A stretch of DNA of 64,000 bases, taken from contig NZ_VUKE01000005.1 in assembly GCF_009193175.1 (NCBI RefSeq), forward strand, positions 62,001 through 126,000. Reading direction: 5' to 3'. This DNA comes from Georgenia ruanii (lineage in GTDB: Bacteria > Actinomycetota > Actinomycetes > Actinomycetales > Actinomycetaceae). The notes beneath the pieces were generated by a model. It was given only the letters and a program-made list of their open reading frames with translations. It was not told where the DNA came from and made no database searches. How positions within the stretch are numbered: position 1 is the first letter of the stretch; every line of letters begins with the position of its first letter. Positions 8,799 through 17,742 of this stretch are shown here, one piece after another. A program made the position numbers and the translations under genes.

Positions 8799-10091
8799 GT
8801 GACGCAGCCGCGTGAGCACCACCACGTCCGCACGAGCCGCCCCCGCCGCGGGCTCGCCGCGCGCCTGCAGGACGAACGCTCCTCGGGGCTGCTCCTGCTC
8901 GTCGCCGCCGTGCTGGCGCTGGTGTGGGCGAACTCGCCGTGGCGGGAGAGCTACTTCGCCCTCGCCGGCACGGTGGTGGGGCCCTCGGGCCTCCACCTGG
9001 ACCTCCCGGTCTCGGCGTGGGCGGCGGACGGGCTGCTGGCCGTCTTCTTCTTCGTCGTCGGGCTCGAGCTCAAGACCGAGTTCGTCACCGGGTCGCTGCG
9101 TCGCCTCAGCGCGGCGCTGCTGCCCATGCTCGCCGCCGTGCTCGGCATGATCGGCCCGGCCGTCCTGTACACCCTCGTCCAGCTGGGCGCCGGCTCCGGG
9201 GCGACCGCGGGCTGGGCGATCCCGACGGCCACGGACATCGCCTTCGCGCTGGCGCTCCTGGGGATCTTCGGCCGGGGCCTGCCGCCCGCACTGCGGGTGT
9301 TCCTCATGACCCTCGCGGTGGTCGACGACCTGCTCGCCATCACCGTCATCGCCGTCTTCTACACCGAGGAGATCCACCTCCTGCCGCTGCTCGGCGCGCT
9401 GGCGGTCGTGGGGCTCTTCGCCGTGCTGGTGCGCCGACGGGTCGGCGCCTGGTGGGTGCTCGTCCCGCTCGCGGTCCTCGCGTGGGGCCTCATGCACGCC
9501 TCGGGCGTGCACGCCACGGTCGCCGGGGTGCTGCTCGGCCTGAGCGTGCCCGCCCGCGCCGGCCGGGGCGAGCGCGAGGCCATGACCCACCGGTTCGTCG
9601 CCCGTGTGCAGCCCTGGTCCGCCGGGCTCGTCCTCCCGGTGTTCGCCTTCTTCGCGGCGGGCGTCGCCGTGGTCGACTCCGGCGGGCTCGGCGAGGTGCT
9701 CGCCGACCCCGTGGCGCTGGGCGTGATGGCCGGCCTGGTGCTCGGCAAGCCGCTGGGCATCTGGGGCGGCGTCGCGGTGCTGGTGCGCACCACCCGCCTG
9801 CGGCTCGGCAACGGGGTGGACCTGGCCGACCTGCTCGGCGTCGCGATGCTCGCCGGGATCGGCTTCACCGTCTCCTTGCTCATCGCGGACCTGTCCTTCG
9901 GTGGCACCGGCCTCGGCAGCTCGGCGAAGCTGGCCGTGATCGTCGGCTCGGTGCTCTCCGCCGTCCTCGGCGGGCTCACCCTGCGGCTGCGCGCCCGGGT
10001 GCGGGTCCGGGGCGCCGGCGCCCGCCGCGCTCCGGCGGGCGGCGGTGCGGCCGGCCCGCGCCCCGAGAGGGTGCGGGCCGGCCGGCGCTGA
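8799..10091 (+). CDS. nhaA: Na+/H+ antiporter NhaA
   Basis: 430 residues. NhaA hallmarks are present: WANSPW in helix 1, FFFVVGLELK, the IPTATDIAFALALL segment, and the ion-binding pair Asp176-Asp177 in LAVVDDLLAI. About 11-12 membrane helices are predicted. The protein exchanges internal sodium (or lithium) for external protons and protects against salt and alkaline stress. The GTG start has CAGGAG six bases before it. The C-terminal 35 residues are rich in Arg, Ala and Gly and are partly shaped by a terminator stem within the coding end. The gene converges on dps with six bases between the stops. Confidence 0.97.
   Translation: MTQPREHHHVRTSRPRRGLAARLQDERSSGLLLLVAAVLALVWANSPWRESYFALAGTVVGPSGLHLDLPVSAWAADGLLAVFFFVVGLELKTEFVTGSLRRLSAALLPMLAAVLGMIGPAVLYTLVQLGAGSGATAGWAIPTATDIAFALALLGIFGRGLPPALRVFLMTLAVVDDLLAITVIAVFYTEEIHLLPLLGALAVVGLFAVLVRRRVGAWWVLVPLAVLAWGLMHASGVHATVAGVLLGLSVPARAGRGEREAMTHRFVARVQPWSAGLVLPVFAFFAAGVAVVDSGGLGEVLADPVALGVMAGLVLGKPLGIWGGVAVLVRTTRLRLGNGVDLADLLGVAMLAGIGFTVSLLIADLSFGGTGLGSSAKLAVIVGSVLSAVLGGLTLRLRARVRVRGAGARRAPAGGGAAGPRPERVRAGRR
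10048..10084. terminator. Bidirectional terminator inside the 3' end of nhaA
   Basis: A 16-bp stem (10048-10063 with 10069-10084, one G-T pair) with loop CGAGA lies within the last codons of nhaA and just after the dps stop on the other strand. It can serve both convergent genes. Confidence 0.75.
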
Positions 10092-10097
10092 GTCCGC

Positions 10098-10553
10098 TCA
10101 GTCGCTGGTGCTGGCGCGCAGCATCCAGGCCTGCTTCTCCAGGCCGCGGGCGATGCCGATGAGCAGGTCGGCGCTGAGGTGGTCGGTCTCGTCGAGCTCG
10201 TCCAGGCGCTCCTTGATCCGGTCGGCCACGCCCTGCAGACGTTCCTCGAACATCCGGATGACCTTGTCGGTGGCCAGCGGGCCGCCGTCGAGCCGGGGCA
10301 GCCCGGAGCCCTCCGCCACGGTCGCGGCGCGGGCGTCCGGCGTCCCGCCGACGGCCACGAGCCGCTCGGCGACCTCGTCGGACCCCGCCCGGACCTCGGC
10401 GATGATCTCGTCGAGCTGCAGGTGCACCGACCGGAAGTGCGGGCCGTGGAGGTTCCAGTGCGCCTGCTTGCCCTGGAGGGCGAGGTCGACCAGGTCGACG
10501 AGCGCCTGCTGCAGGCTCGTCTCGACGATGGCGGGCAGCGTCGTCGTGGGCAT
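10098..10553 (-). CDS. dps: Dps-family DNA-binding ferritin-like protein
   Basis: 151 residues, the normal Dps length. The ferroxidase motif is seen as KQAHWNLHGPHFRSVHLQLD (residues about 29-48) with further acidic residues at LDEIIAE; the rest is the four-helix ferritin bundle. Dps dodecamers oxidise and store iron and shield DNA in stationary phase and oxidative stress. AAGGAG lies eight bases before the ATG on the minus strand. There is no long basic N-terminal tail, so direct DNA binding may be weak. Confidence 0.95.
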   Translation of the reverse strand: MPTTTLPAIVETSLQQALVDLVDLALQGKQAHWNLHGPHFRSVHLQLDEIIAEVRAGSDEVAERLVAVGGTPDARAATVAEGSGLPRLDGGPLATDKVIRMFEERLQGVADRIKERLDELDETDHLSADLLIGIARGLEKQAWMLRASTSD

Positions 10554-10667
10554 GGATACGTGCTCCTTCCTGCCCCTAATGGGGCCACGATGCGGTGCCC
10601 CTCACCCTAGGTACGCCCTCCCGGCGCCGCCCGTCGAGCCGTTCGCTGGGGCACCGGAGCGCTGCGA

Positions 10668-10751
10668 TAGCCTTGGACCATGACGGCCGCGGTGCTCCTT
10701 ACGCAGCCGCGCTGACACCAGCGGGCGCCCTCGGCGCCGCGCCAGCGCGGC
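10668..10751 (+). promoter_or_regulatory. leuS attenuator leader with leaderless start
   Basis: TAGCCT (10668-10673) plus six bases places the transcript start at the ATG of an 11-residue leader peptide (10680). Its two adjacent Leu codons end at 10700. Five bases later begins a perfect 9-bp stem (10706-10714 with 10743-10751) that swallows the leader stop codon. A ribosome stalled on the Leu codons would cover the left arm. The U-tailed hairpin at 10755-10774 follows. This is a ribosome-mediated attenuator by design; the exact switch between structures is not resolved. No T-box consensus is present. Confidence 0.65.
10680..10715 (+). CDS. leuS leader peptide (MTAAVLLTQPR)
   Basis: Eleven codons starting with ATG at the predicted transcript start and ending TGA. 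Residues 6-7 are Leu-Leu (CTC CTT). Tandem codons for the amino acid whose tRNA the downstream enzyme charges are the hallmark of attenuation peptides. The CTT codon is rare in such GC-rich DNA, which would sharpen sensing of leucyl-tRNA. Confidence 0.6.
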   Translation: MTAAVLLTQPR

Positions 10752-10754
10752 TCA

Positions 10755-10774
10755 CCTCCCTGTCGGGAGGTTTT
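10755..10774 (+). terminator. Intrinsic terminator in the leuS leader
   Basis: CCTCCC (10755-10760), loop TGTC, GGGAGG (10765-10770), then TTTT. This is a textbook intrinsic terminator, placed 44 bases before the leuS ATG and after the leader peptide, so it must be read through for leuS to be expressed. Confidence 0.75.
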
Positions 10775-10818
10775 CTCATGTCCGGAGCCCCGAGCATCAC
10801 TGAGCAGGAAGAGCAGCC

Positions 10819-13758
10819 ATGAGCACGCACGACGACGCCACGACCACCGAAGAGCGCGTCCCCGCCGAGGAGACCGGCTACCGCTACACGGCGGCCCTGG
10901 CGAACGAGATCGAGCGGGCCTGGCAGGACCGCTGGGAGGAGCGCGGCACCTTCTGGGCCGACAACCCCACCGGCGACCTCGCCACCGGCGCCCCGGTCCC
11001 CACCGAGAAGTTCTACCTGCTCGACATGTTCCCCTACCCCTCCGGCAAGGGGCTGCACGTCGGCCACCCGCTGGGGTACATCGCCACCGACGTCGTCGGC
11101 CGCTACCAGCGGATGAAGGGCAAGAACGTCCTGCACGCCCTCGGTTACGACGCCTTCGGCCTGCCGGCCGAGCAGTACGCCGTCCAGACCGGCCAGCACC
11201 CTCGGATCACCACCGAGGAGAACATCGCCAACATGCGCTCCCAGCTGCGCCGGCTGGGCCTGGCGCACGACTCGCGCCGCACCTTTGCCACCACGGACCC
11301 GGAGTTCGTGAAGTGGACCCAGTGGATCTTCCTGCAGATCTTCAACTCCTTCTACGACGCCGACGCCGAGCGCCCCGACGGCGGCCTCGGCCGCGCGCGC
11401 CCCATCGCCGAGCTGGAGGCCGAGCTGGCCGCCGGCACCCGGCCCACCCCCGACGGGCGGGCCTGGGCCGAGCTGAGCGCCGACGAGCGGCGCCAGGTCC
11501 TCGACGACCAGCGCCTGGCGTACATCTCCGAGGCGCCCGTGAACTGGTGCCCGGGCCTGGGCACCGTGCTGGCCAACGAGGAGGTCACCTCCGAGGGCCG
11601 GTCCGAGCGCGGGAACTTCCCGGTCTTCAAGCGGAACCTGCGCCAGTGGATGCTGCGCATCACCGCCTACGCCGACCGCCTGGTCGACGACCTCGACACC
11701 ATCGACTGGCCCGAGAAGGTCCGCTCGATGCAGCGCAACTGGATCGGCCGGTCCACCGGCGCGCACGTCGACTTCGCCGTCGCCGGCGCAACCGAGCCGC
11801 TGACCGTCTTCACCACCCGGCCGGACACGCTCTTCGGCGCCACGTTCATGGTGGTCTCCCCGGAGCACCCGCTGCTCGCCGACGGCGTCCCGGCCGCCTG
11901 GCCGGAGGGCACCAAGGCGGCGTGGACCGGCGGGGCGGCCGCCCCGGCCGAGGCGGTGCGCGCGTACCAGGCGGCCGCGGCGGCGAAGACCGACGCCGAG
12001 CGCCAGGACGAGGGCCGCACCAAGACCGGCGTGTTCACGGGTCTGTTCGCCACCAACCCGGTCAACGGCGGTGCCGTCCCGGTGTTCACCGCCGACTACG
12101 TCCTCATGGGCTACGGCACCGGCGCGATCATGGCCGTGCCGGCCGAGGACGAGCGCGACTACGAGTTCGCCCAGGTCTACGACCTGCCCGTCATCCGCAC
12201 CGTCCAGCCCCCGGAGGGCTTCGAGGGCGGGGCGTTCACCGGCGAGGGCCCGACCATCAACTCCGCCAACGAGGAGATCTCCCTCGACGGCATGGGCATG
12301 GACGAGGCCAAGGCCACCATCACCGCCTGGCTCGAGCGGAAGGGCGTCGGACGCGGCGCGACCACCTACCGGCTGCGCGACTGGCTGTTCTCCCGCCAGC
12401 GCTACTGGGGCGAGCCGTTCCCGGTGGTCTACGACGAGCAGGGCCGCGTCCACGCGCTGCCGGCGTCCATGCTGCCGGTGGACCTGCCCGAGGTGCCCGA
12501 CTACTCCCCGCGCACCTTCGACGCCGACGACGCCGAGTCCTCCCCGGAGCCGCCGCTGGGGCGGGTGCCCGAGTGGGTCGAGGTGCAGCTGGACCTCGGC
12601 GACGGGGTCAAGACCTACCACCGCGACACCAACACCATGCCGAACTGGGCGGGCTCGTCCTGGTACGAGCTGCGCTACCTCGACCCCCACAACGACGCCG
12701 CGCCGGTCGACCCGGCGAACGAGCGGTACTGGATGGGCCCGCGCCCGGCGACGACGCTGCCCGACGGCACCGCGGCGCCCGCGAACGTCTCCGGCGGCGC
12801 GGACCTGTACGTCGGCGGCGTCGAGCACGCCGTCCTGCACCTGCTCTACGCCCGCTTCTGGCACAAGGTGCTCCACGACCTGGGGTACATCTCCAGCTCC
12901 GAGCCGTTCCACAAGCTCTTCAACCAGGGCTACATCCAGGCGTACGCCTTCGCCGACGCCCGCGGGCAGTACGTGCCGGCGGAGGAGGTCGTGGAGGGGC
13001 CGGCGGGGGCCGATGGTGAGCCGACCTACACCTGGCAGGGCCAGGAGGTCTTCCGCGAGTACGGGAAGATGGGCAAGTCGCTGAAGAACATCGTCACCCC
13101 CGACGACATGTACGCGACGTACGGCGCCGACACCTTCCGGGTCTACGAGATGTCGATGGGGCCGCTGGACGTCTCCCGGCCCTGGGACACCCGCGCCGTC
13201 GTCGGCTCCCAGCGGTTCCTCCAGCGGCTGTGGCGCAACGTCGTCGACGAGCACACGGGGGAGACGACGGCGGTGGACGCGCCCGCCGACCTCGAGACCC
13301 GCAAGCTCGTCGCCCGCACGGTGGCCGAGGTGGAGACCGAGATGTCGGCGATGCGGGTCAACACCGCCATCGCCCGCATGATCGTGCTGAACAACCACCT
13401 CACGGCGCTGGCGCAGGTGCCGCGCGAGGCCGTCGAGCCGCTCGTGCTCATGGTCGCGCCGGTCGCCCCGCACATCGCCGAGGAGCTGTGGTCCCGCCTC
13501 GGGCACCGCGAGTCCCTGGCCAAGGAGCCGTTCCCGACGGCGGACCCGGCCCTGCTCGTCGAGGACACCGTCACCTGCGTGGTCCAGGTGGCCGGCAAGG
13601 TGCGCGACCGCCTCGAGGTGCCCGCCTCCATCGGCGAGGACGACCTCAAGGCCCTGGCCCTGGGCTCCGCCGCCGTCAAGCGCAGCCTGGGCGACAAGGC
13701 GGTGCGCACGGTGATCGTGCGGGCGCCCAAGCTGGTCAACATCGTCCCGGCGAAGTAG
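10819..13758 (+). CDS. leuS: Leucyl-tRNA synthetase
   Basis: 979 residues, in the range of long actinobacterial LeuRS. The HIGH-type motif HVGH is at residues 80-83 and the KMSKS-type loop KMGKS at 750-754. Between them lies the editing domain with the conserved [19 protein letters not shown] and later [21 protein letters not shown]. The enzyme attaches leucine to tRNA-Leu and hydrolyses mischarged products. A C-terminal anticodon-binding domain with [13 protein letters not shown] ends the protein. GGAAGAG lies seven bases before the ATG. Expression is probably controlled by the leader described upstream, and a long hairpin ends the unit. Confidence 0.98.
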   Translation: MSTHDDATTTEERVPAEETGYRYTAALANEIERAWQDRWEERGTFWADNPTGDLATGAPVPTEKFYLLDMFPYPSGKGLHVGHPLGYIATDVVGRYQRMKGKNVLHALGYDAFGLPAEQYAVQTGQHPRITTEENIANMRSQLRRLGLAHDSRRTFATTDPEFVKWTQWIFLQIFNSFYDADAERPDGGLGRARPIAELEAELAAGTRPTPDGRAWAELSADERRQVLDDQRLAYISEAPVNWCPGLGTVLANEEVTSEGRSERGNFPVFKRNLRQWMLRITAYADRLVDDLDTIDWPEKVRSMQRNWIGRSTGAHVDFAVAGATEPLTVFTTRPDTLFGATFMVVSPEHPLLADGVPAAWPEGTKAAWTGGAAAPAEAVRAYQAAAAAKTDAERQDEGRTKTGVFTGLFATNPVNGGAVPVFTADYVLMGYGTGAIMAVPAEDERDYEFAQVYDLPVIRTVQPPEGFEGGAFTGEGPTINSANEEISLDGMGMDEAKATITAWLERKGVGRGATTYRLRDWLFSRQRYWGEPFPVVYDEQGRVHALPASMLPVDLPEVPDYSPRTFDADDAESSPEPPLGRVPEWVEVQLDLGDGVKTYHRDTNTMPNWAGSSWYELRYLDPHNDAAPVDPANERYWMGPRPATTLPDGTAAPANVSGGADLYVGGVEHAVLHLLYARFWHKVLHDLGYISSSEPFHKLFNQGYIQAYAFADARGQYVPAEEVVEGPAGADGEPTYTWQGQEVFREYGKMGKSLKNIVTPDDMYATYGADTFRVYEMSMGPLDVSRPWDTRAVVGSQRFLQRLWRNVVDEHTGETTAVDAPADLETRKLVARTVAEVETEMSAMRVNTAIARMIVLNNHLTALAQVPREAVEPLVLMVAPVAPHIAEELWSRLGHRESLAKEPFPTADPALLVEDTVTCVVQVAGKVRDRLEVPASIGEDDLKALALGSAAVKRSLGDKAVRTVIVRAPKLVNIVPAK

Positions 13759-13768
13759 CCCCGCTCCG

Positions 13769-13822
13769 CCACCAGCCACGATGCCACTCTGGTCGCGGCC
13801 AGACTGACATCGTGGCTGGTGG
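13769..13822. terminator. Long hairpin after leuS
   Basis: A perfect 15-bp stem (13769-13783 with 13808-13822) plus an inner 5-bp stem (13788-13792 with 13799-13803). It starts 11 bases after the leuS stop. It is likely a terminator, but part of it (13774-13809) recurs at 56640-56675. Confidence 0.7.
13774..13809 (+). repeat. Dispersed intergenic repeat, copy 1
   Basis: 36 bases that match 56640-56675 at 28 positions with no gaps. This copy is inside the hairpin after leuS. Both copies lie between genes. A REP-like or regulatory repeat family is possible. Confidence 0.55.
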
Positions 13823-13909
13823 CTGGGCGACGGTCCGTGGACATCTCGGCACGGCGGGCGCCGATCGGCCACAGTTGGGGGAGAGACCTTCCGACCCTGG
13901 AGCGAACTG

Positions 13910-14932
13910 ATGGCGACTGCGGCACCCGAGAACCGCGCGACCGTGGAGCGCGGCTCCTTCGACGGCGAGCCGACGTGGATCCTCACCCACCCCGACGGCG
14001 CCCGTCTGGTCGTGGCGGAGACCGGGGCGACGCTCCTGGCGTGGCAGGTGCCCGGGCCTGACGGCGGGCCGGTGGACCTGCTCGACGGGTACGCCTCGGC
14101 CGCCGAGCTCGAGGCTCAGGACGGCTACCGCAACGCGGTCCTCGTGCCCTGGTCGAACCGGGTGCACGGCGCGGTGTACACCTTCGCCGGGCAGCGGCAC
14201 GAGCTCGCGGCCGACGCCGACGGCGAGGCGCTGCACGGCCTGGTGGCCGGGACCCGGTTCACCCGGGCGCAGGTCGCCGCCAGCGACAGCGACCGCATGG
14301 TGCGCCTGCGCACCTCCCTCGCCCCCGGCGACCACCCGGGCTACCCGTTCGCGCTCGACGTCACGGTGACCTACTCCCTCGGCGTGGGCTCGGAGGGCGA
14401 GGCCCGTCTCGACGTCGAGATCAGCGTGGTCAACACCGGCGACGACCCGGCGCCGGTGGCCCTCGGCTGGCACCCGTACCTGCGCCTGCCCGGCCACGCC
14501 GCCGTCGACGACCTCGATGTCACCATCCCGGCCCGCGCCCGGGTGCTCACCGACGAGGACCTCATCCCGCTCGCCGGGGAGCAGGCCTACGCGGGCGTCG
14601 CCGCCCCCGCGCGCTACGCCCCCCTCGGCACGGCGGTGCTCGACGACGCCTTCACCCACCTCGTCCCCGACGAGGACGGCGTGGTCGCCACCGTGGTGCG
14701 CTCCCCGCGCACCGGCGCCACCCTCACCGTCGAGCAGGAACCCGATCAGGCCCGGGTGGTGCACGTCTTCACCGGCGACACGCTCGACCGGGACCCACGC
14801 ACCTCGGTGGCCGTCGAGCCGTGCCAGCTGCTCGCCGACGCCTTCAACCGCGCCGACACCGCCAAGGCGATCGCCCTCGCGCCCGGCGCCCGCCGCCAGC
14901 TGGTCAGCGGCATCGTGTACCGCCGCGGCTGA
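13910..14932 (+). CDS. Aldose 1-epimerase (galactose mutarotase) family protein
   Basis: 340 residues. The fold signature of the galactose mutarotase family is seen: NAVLVPWSNRV early, then EALHGLV with the conserved His, and LGWHPYLRLPG with the second His; an acidic residue near TVEQEPDQ is the likely base. The enzyme interconverts alpha and beta anomers of aldoses. It stands alone, with no sugar operon around it, so its substrate is open. CTGGAG lies seven bases before the ATG. A small hairpin separates it from the convergent gene behind it. Confidence 0.9.
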   Translation: MATAAPENRATVERGSFDGEPTWILTHPDGARLVVAETGATLLAWQVPGPDGGPVDLLDGYASAAELEAQDGYRNAVLVPWSNRVHGAVYTFAGQRHELAADADGEALHGLVAGTRFTRAQVAASDSDRMVRLRTSLAPGDHPGYPFALDVTVTYSLGVGSEGEARLDVEISVVNTGDDPAPVALGWHPYLRLPGHAAVDDLDVTIPARARVLTDEDLIPLAGEQAYAGVAAPARYAPLGTAVLDDAFTHLVPDEDGVVATVVRSPRTGATLTVEQEPDQARVVHVFTGDTLDRDPRTSVAVEPCQLLADAFNRADTAKAIALAPGARRQLVSGIVYRRG

Positions 14933-14934
14933 CG

Positions 14935-14950
14935 CCGCGACGCTTCGCGG
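14935..14950. terminator. Small hairpin between convergent genes
   Basis: CCGCGA, loop CGCT, TCGCGG. It lies between the galM-type gene and the minus-strand propeller gene. A weak bidirectional terminator. Confidence 0.4.
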
Positions 14951-14978
14951 TCGCCCGGACCCGGTCGGTCACGCCAGG

Positions 14979-15848
14979 TCAGAGCGGGTACGCGACGAAG
15001 GCGAACCGCCGCGAGTCCGGCGCCCACCCGTTGACGTTGGTGGTGCCCTGGCCGCCGCGCAGCCCGACCAGGTCGCGCGGGGGAGCGGACCGGTCGGCGG
15101 GGACCAGCCGGAGCAGGACGTCGAGGTCGGCCGGGTGCCCCGCGGTCCCGGGCGGGTAGCTGAGGTAGACCACCCACCGCCCGTCCGGGGAGACGTGCGG
15201 GAACCAGTTGACGCGCTCGTCGTCGGTGACCTGCTCGACGGCGCCGCCCGCCCAGCGGAACAGCTGGGCGTGGCCCGGGGAGGCACGCTCGGAGTTGAAC
15301 CACACCGACCCGTCCGGGGCCAGCTCGGCGCCGTCGTCGGGGAAGGGGTCGTCGGTCAGCTGCCGGTCGGGGCCACCGGCCGCGGGGACGGTGTAGACGT
15401 TGGTCACCCACCGGCCCGCGGCGTCCAGGCCGCCGCCGACGTAGCTGAGGGTGCGCCCGTCGGCGGAGATGCCGTGCAGGTAGTGCTTGAACCGGCGCGC
15501 CTCCGGCTGGCCGTTGCCGATGCGACGGCCGGTCCCGCCGGTCCACGGCACGGCGTAGAGGTGGCCGTCGCGACCGGAGACGTAGATCGTCGTGCCGTCG
15601 GGCGCGAGGACGTGGTCGTTGTTGACCGGCGGGAGCCCGGTGGTGACGATCCGCTCGAGGACGGCCGGGCCCGCCCCGGGTGCGGGCAGACGGTAGAGTT
15701 CGCCGTCGCAGTTCACCACGAGCCAGTGCCCGTCCCGGCTCCAGTTCGGCGCCTCGACGTGCCGGTCCGTCCGGAGCACCACCTCGCAGGCGCCGGTGGC
15801 GACGTCGATGACCGTGAGCGCGGCGTGCCGCCCCGGTGCGAGGGTCAC
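14979..15848 (-). CDS. TolB-like beta-propeller protein
   Basis: 289 residues made of WD40/TolB-type blades, each with a pattern such as APDGTTIYVSGRDGHLYAV or SPDGRWVVYLSY. No signal peptide is seen, so it is likely cytoplasmic, unlike secreted TolB. The GTG start shares three bases with the stop of the upstream gene (GTGA), so it is translationally coupled to the HerA-like ATPase. Coupling suggests a common task, but none is known. Related actinobacterial genes are annotated as PD40-repeat or biopolymer-transport-Tol proteins. Confidence 0.75.
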   Translation of the reverse strand: MTLAPGRHAALTVIDVATGACEVVLRTDRHVEAPNWSRDGHWLVVNCDGELYRLPAPGAGPAVLERIVTTGLPPVNNDHVLAPDGTTIYVSGRDGHLYAVPWTGGTGRRIGNGQPEARRFKHYLHGISADGRTLSYVGGGLDAAGRWVTNVYTVPAAGGPDRQLTDDPFPDDGAELAPDGSVWFNSERASPGHAQLFRWAGGAVEQVTDDERVNWFPHVSPDGRWVVYLSYPPGTAGHPADLDVLLRLVPADRSAPPRDLVGLRGGQGTTNVNGWAPDSRRFAFVAYPL

Positions 15849-17677
15849 CGGCGCCGCCTCGTGCCGAAGAGGGAGCGGGTGATCTCCCGGCCGAGCTGGG
15901 TGCCGGCGGAGCGGAGCAGGCTGTCGATCGCGCTCGACCCGGCGCTCCGCGCCCGCCGGGATGCCGCCCGGACGCGGGCCTCGTCCCGCTCGAGCTGCTC
16001 TCGCCGCTCCCTGTCGTGCGCCCGCGCGGCCTTCTCCGCCTCCGCGGCCTGCGCCCGCGCCGCGCGGTCGGCCTCCGCCTTCGCCCTCGCCGCCTGGGCG
16101 GCCGCCTGCTGCTGGGCCACCCGCGCGGTGAGCAGCTCGTAGGCGGACTCGCGGTCCACCGGCTCGCGGTAGCGCGCGGCGAGCGGGGAGGCGGCGGCGA
16201 CCTGCTCGGTGGTGCCCGGCGCGGCCGGGCCCATGGCCGAGCGCGGGGCGCGTACGCGGGTGGGGGCCACCGGCGTGGGCGCGCCCGACTCCGACAGGAC
16301 GGTCACGACCGCCTCGCCCGTGCCCAGGGAGGTAAGCACCTCCTCGAGGTTCAGCGGCGACGTGGGGAAGGTGCGCACGGTGGCGCGCAGCGCGTCGGCG
16401 TCCTCAGGGGTGAACGCGCGCAGGGCGTGCTGGACCCGGGCGCCGAGCTGGGCCAGCACGTCGGCCGGGACGTCCTGCGGGGTCTGGGTGACGAAGAAGA
16501 TCCCGACGCCCCGCGAGCGGATGAGCCGGACGGTCTGCACCACCTGGGTGAGGAACTCCTTCGAGGCGCCGGTGAACAGCAGGTGCGCCTCGTCGAAGAA
16601 GAACACCAGCGTGGGCCGGTCCGCGTCGCCGACCTCCGGGAGGGAGCCGAACAGGTCCGCGAGCAGCCACATCACGAACGTGGAGAACAAGGCGGGACGG
16701 TCCTGCAGGTCGGGAAGCTCGAGCGCGGTGACGACGCCGCGGCCGTCCGCGGCGGTGCGGAGCAGGTCGGTGGTCTCGAACGCCGGCTCGCCGAAGAACG
16801 CGTCGGCGCCCTGGGCCTGCAGGGCGGCGATCTCGCGCAGGATCACCCCGGCGGTGGCGGTCGAGATGCCGCCGATGTCCCGCAGCTCGGGCTTGCCCGC
16901 GTCGCTCGTGAGATAGGCGACGGTGGAGCGCAGGTCCTTCAGGTCGAGCAGGGCGAGCCCCTGGGCGTCGGCCCAGTGGAAGATCAGCTGCAGGCTGGAC
17001 TCCTGGGTGTCGTTGAGCCCGAGGACGCGGCTGAGCAGGAGGGGGCCGAAGTCGGTCACGGTGGTGCGCACCGGCACGCCGGCGCCGGCGCCGCCCAGCG
17101 CGAGCAGCTCGACCGGGAAGGACGACGGCGACCAGTCCTGGCCCAGCGCGCGCGTGCGGGCGAGCAGCTTGTCGCTACGGGCGCCGGGCTGCGCGAGGCC
17201 GGTGAGGTCGCCCTTGATGTCGGTGAGGAACACCGGCACGCCGGCGTCCGAGAGCTCCTCGGCGAGCAGCTGGAGCGTGCGGGTCTTGCCGGTACCGGTG
17301 GCGCCCGCCACCAGACCGTGGCGGTTGAGCATCGCGAGCGGGAGCCGGACCGGGGCGCCGGGGACCGGGGCGCCGCCGTCGAGCAGCGCCCCCAGCGCGA
17401 TGCTGGGCCCGGTGAAGGCGTACCGCTGTGCGACCTCCTGGGCGTAGCCCGTCAGTGCGTCGCCCGGTGCTGGTGCAGGGGCCGCGGGCACGGTTGACGG
17501 TGCCGGTGCCGCGGGCGCCGCCGCTCCCGCCGCAGCCGGAGGATCGCCGCTCGCGGCCAGCGCGGCGTCGAGTGCGGCCTGGGCGGCTGCCGCGCGGGCC
17601 TCGGCCGCCTCGGCGGCCGCCTGGGCGGCCGCGGCGCGCAGGCGGGCGATCTCGGCGGCGTCGGGTGCGTCGGCCAT
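15845..17677 (-). CDS. HerA-like DNA translocase/ATPase, DUF853 family
   Basis: 610 residues. An alanine-rich N-terminal coiled coil (residues 8-45) and an Ala/Pro linker precede the ATPase core: Walker A GATGTGKT at 125-132 and a Walker B ending in DEAHLLF near 350. A second Ala/Glu/Arg coiled coil lies near 530-590. The family (YjgR/DUF853) is related to the HerA/FtsK group of DNA pumps, but its biological role is not settled. The N-terminal coiled coil is an addition compared with the short YjgR form. It forms a two-gene unit with the beta-propeller gene that overlaps it. Confidence 0.85.
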   Translation of the reverse strand: MADAPDAAEIARLRAAAAQAAAEAAEARAAAAQAALDAALAASGDPPAAAGAAAPAAPAPSTVPAAPAPAPGDALTGYAQEVAQRYAFTGPSIALGALLDGGAPVPGAPVRLPLAMLNRHGLVAGATGTGKTRTLQLLAEELSDAGVPVFLTDIKGDLTGLAQPGARSDKLLARTRALGQDWSPSSFPVELLALGGAGAGVPVRTTVTDFGPLLLSRVLGLNDTQESSLQLIFHWADAQGLALLDLKDLRSTVAYLTSDAGKPELRDIGGISTATAGVILREIAALQAQGADAFFGEPAFETTDLLRTAADGRGVVTALELPDLQDRPALFSTFVMWLLADLFGSLPEVGDADRPTLVFFFDEAHLLFTGASKEFLTQVVQTVRLIRSRGVGIFFVTQTPQDVPADVLAQLGARVQHALRAFTPEDADALRATVRTFPTSPLNLEEVLTSLGTGEAVVTVLSESGAPTPVAPTRVRAPRSAMGPAAPGTTEQVAAASPLAARYREPVDRESAYELLTARVAQQQAAAQAARAKAEADRAARAQAAEAEKAARAHDRERREQLERDEARVRAASRRARSAGSSAIDSLLRSAGTQLGREITRSLFGTRRRR

Positions 17678-17742
17678 GGCGGGGATCCTATGTGCGGCGT
17701 CCCACGCGGGCGCCCGGGACGGGCGACCGTAGGGTGAGGGTC

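Noticed and set aside
10620-10818. T-box riboswitch upstream of leuS
   Set aside because: The T-box consensus is not present; a Leu-Leu micro-ORF and terminator explain the leader better.
10699-13986. A long open frame on the minus strand opposite leuS
   Set aside because: GC-rich codon bias opens the antisense frame; it is repetitive in Gly/Val/Asp/Arg and lacks any family motif, while leuS is certain.
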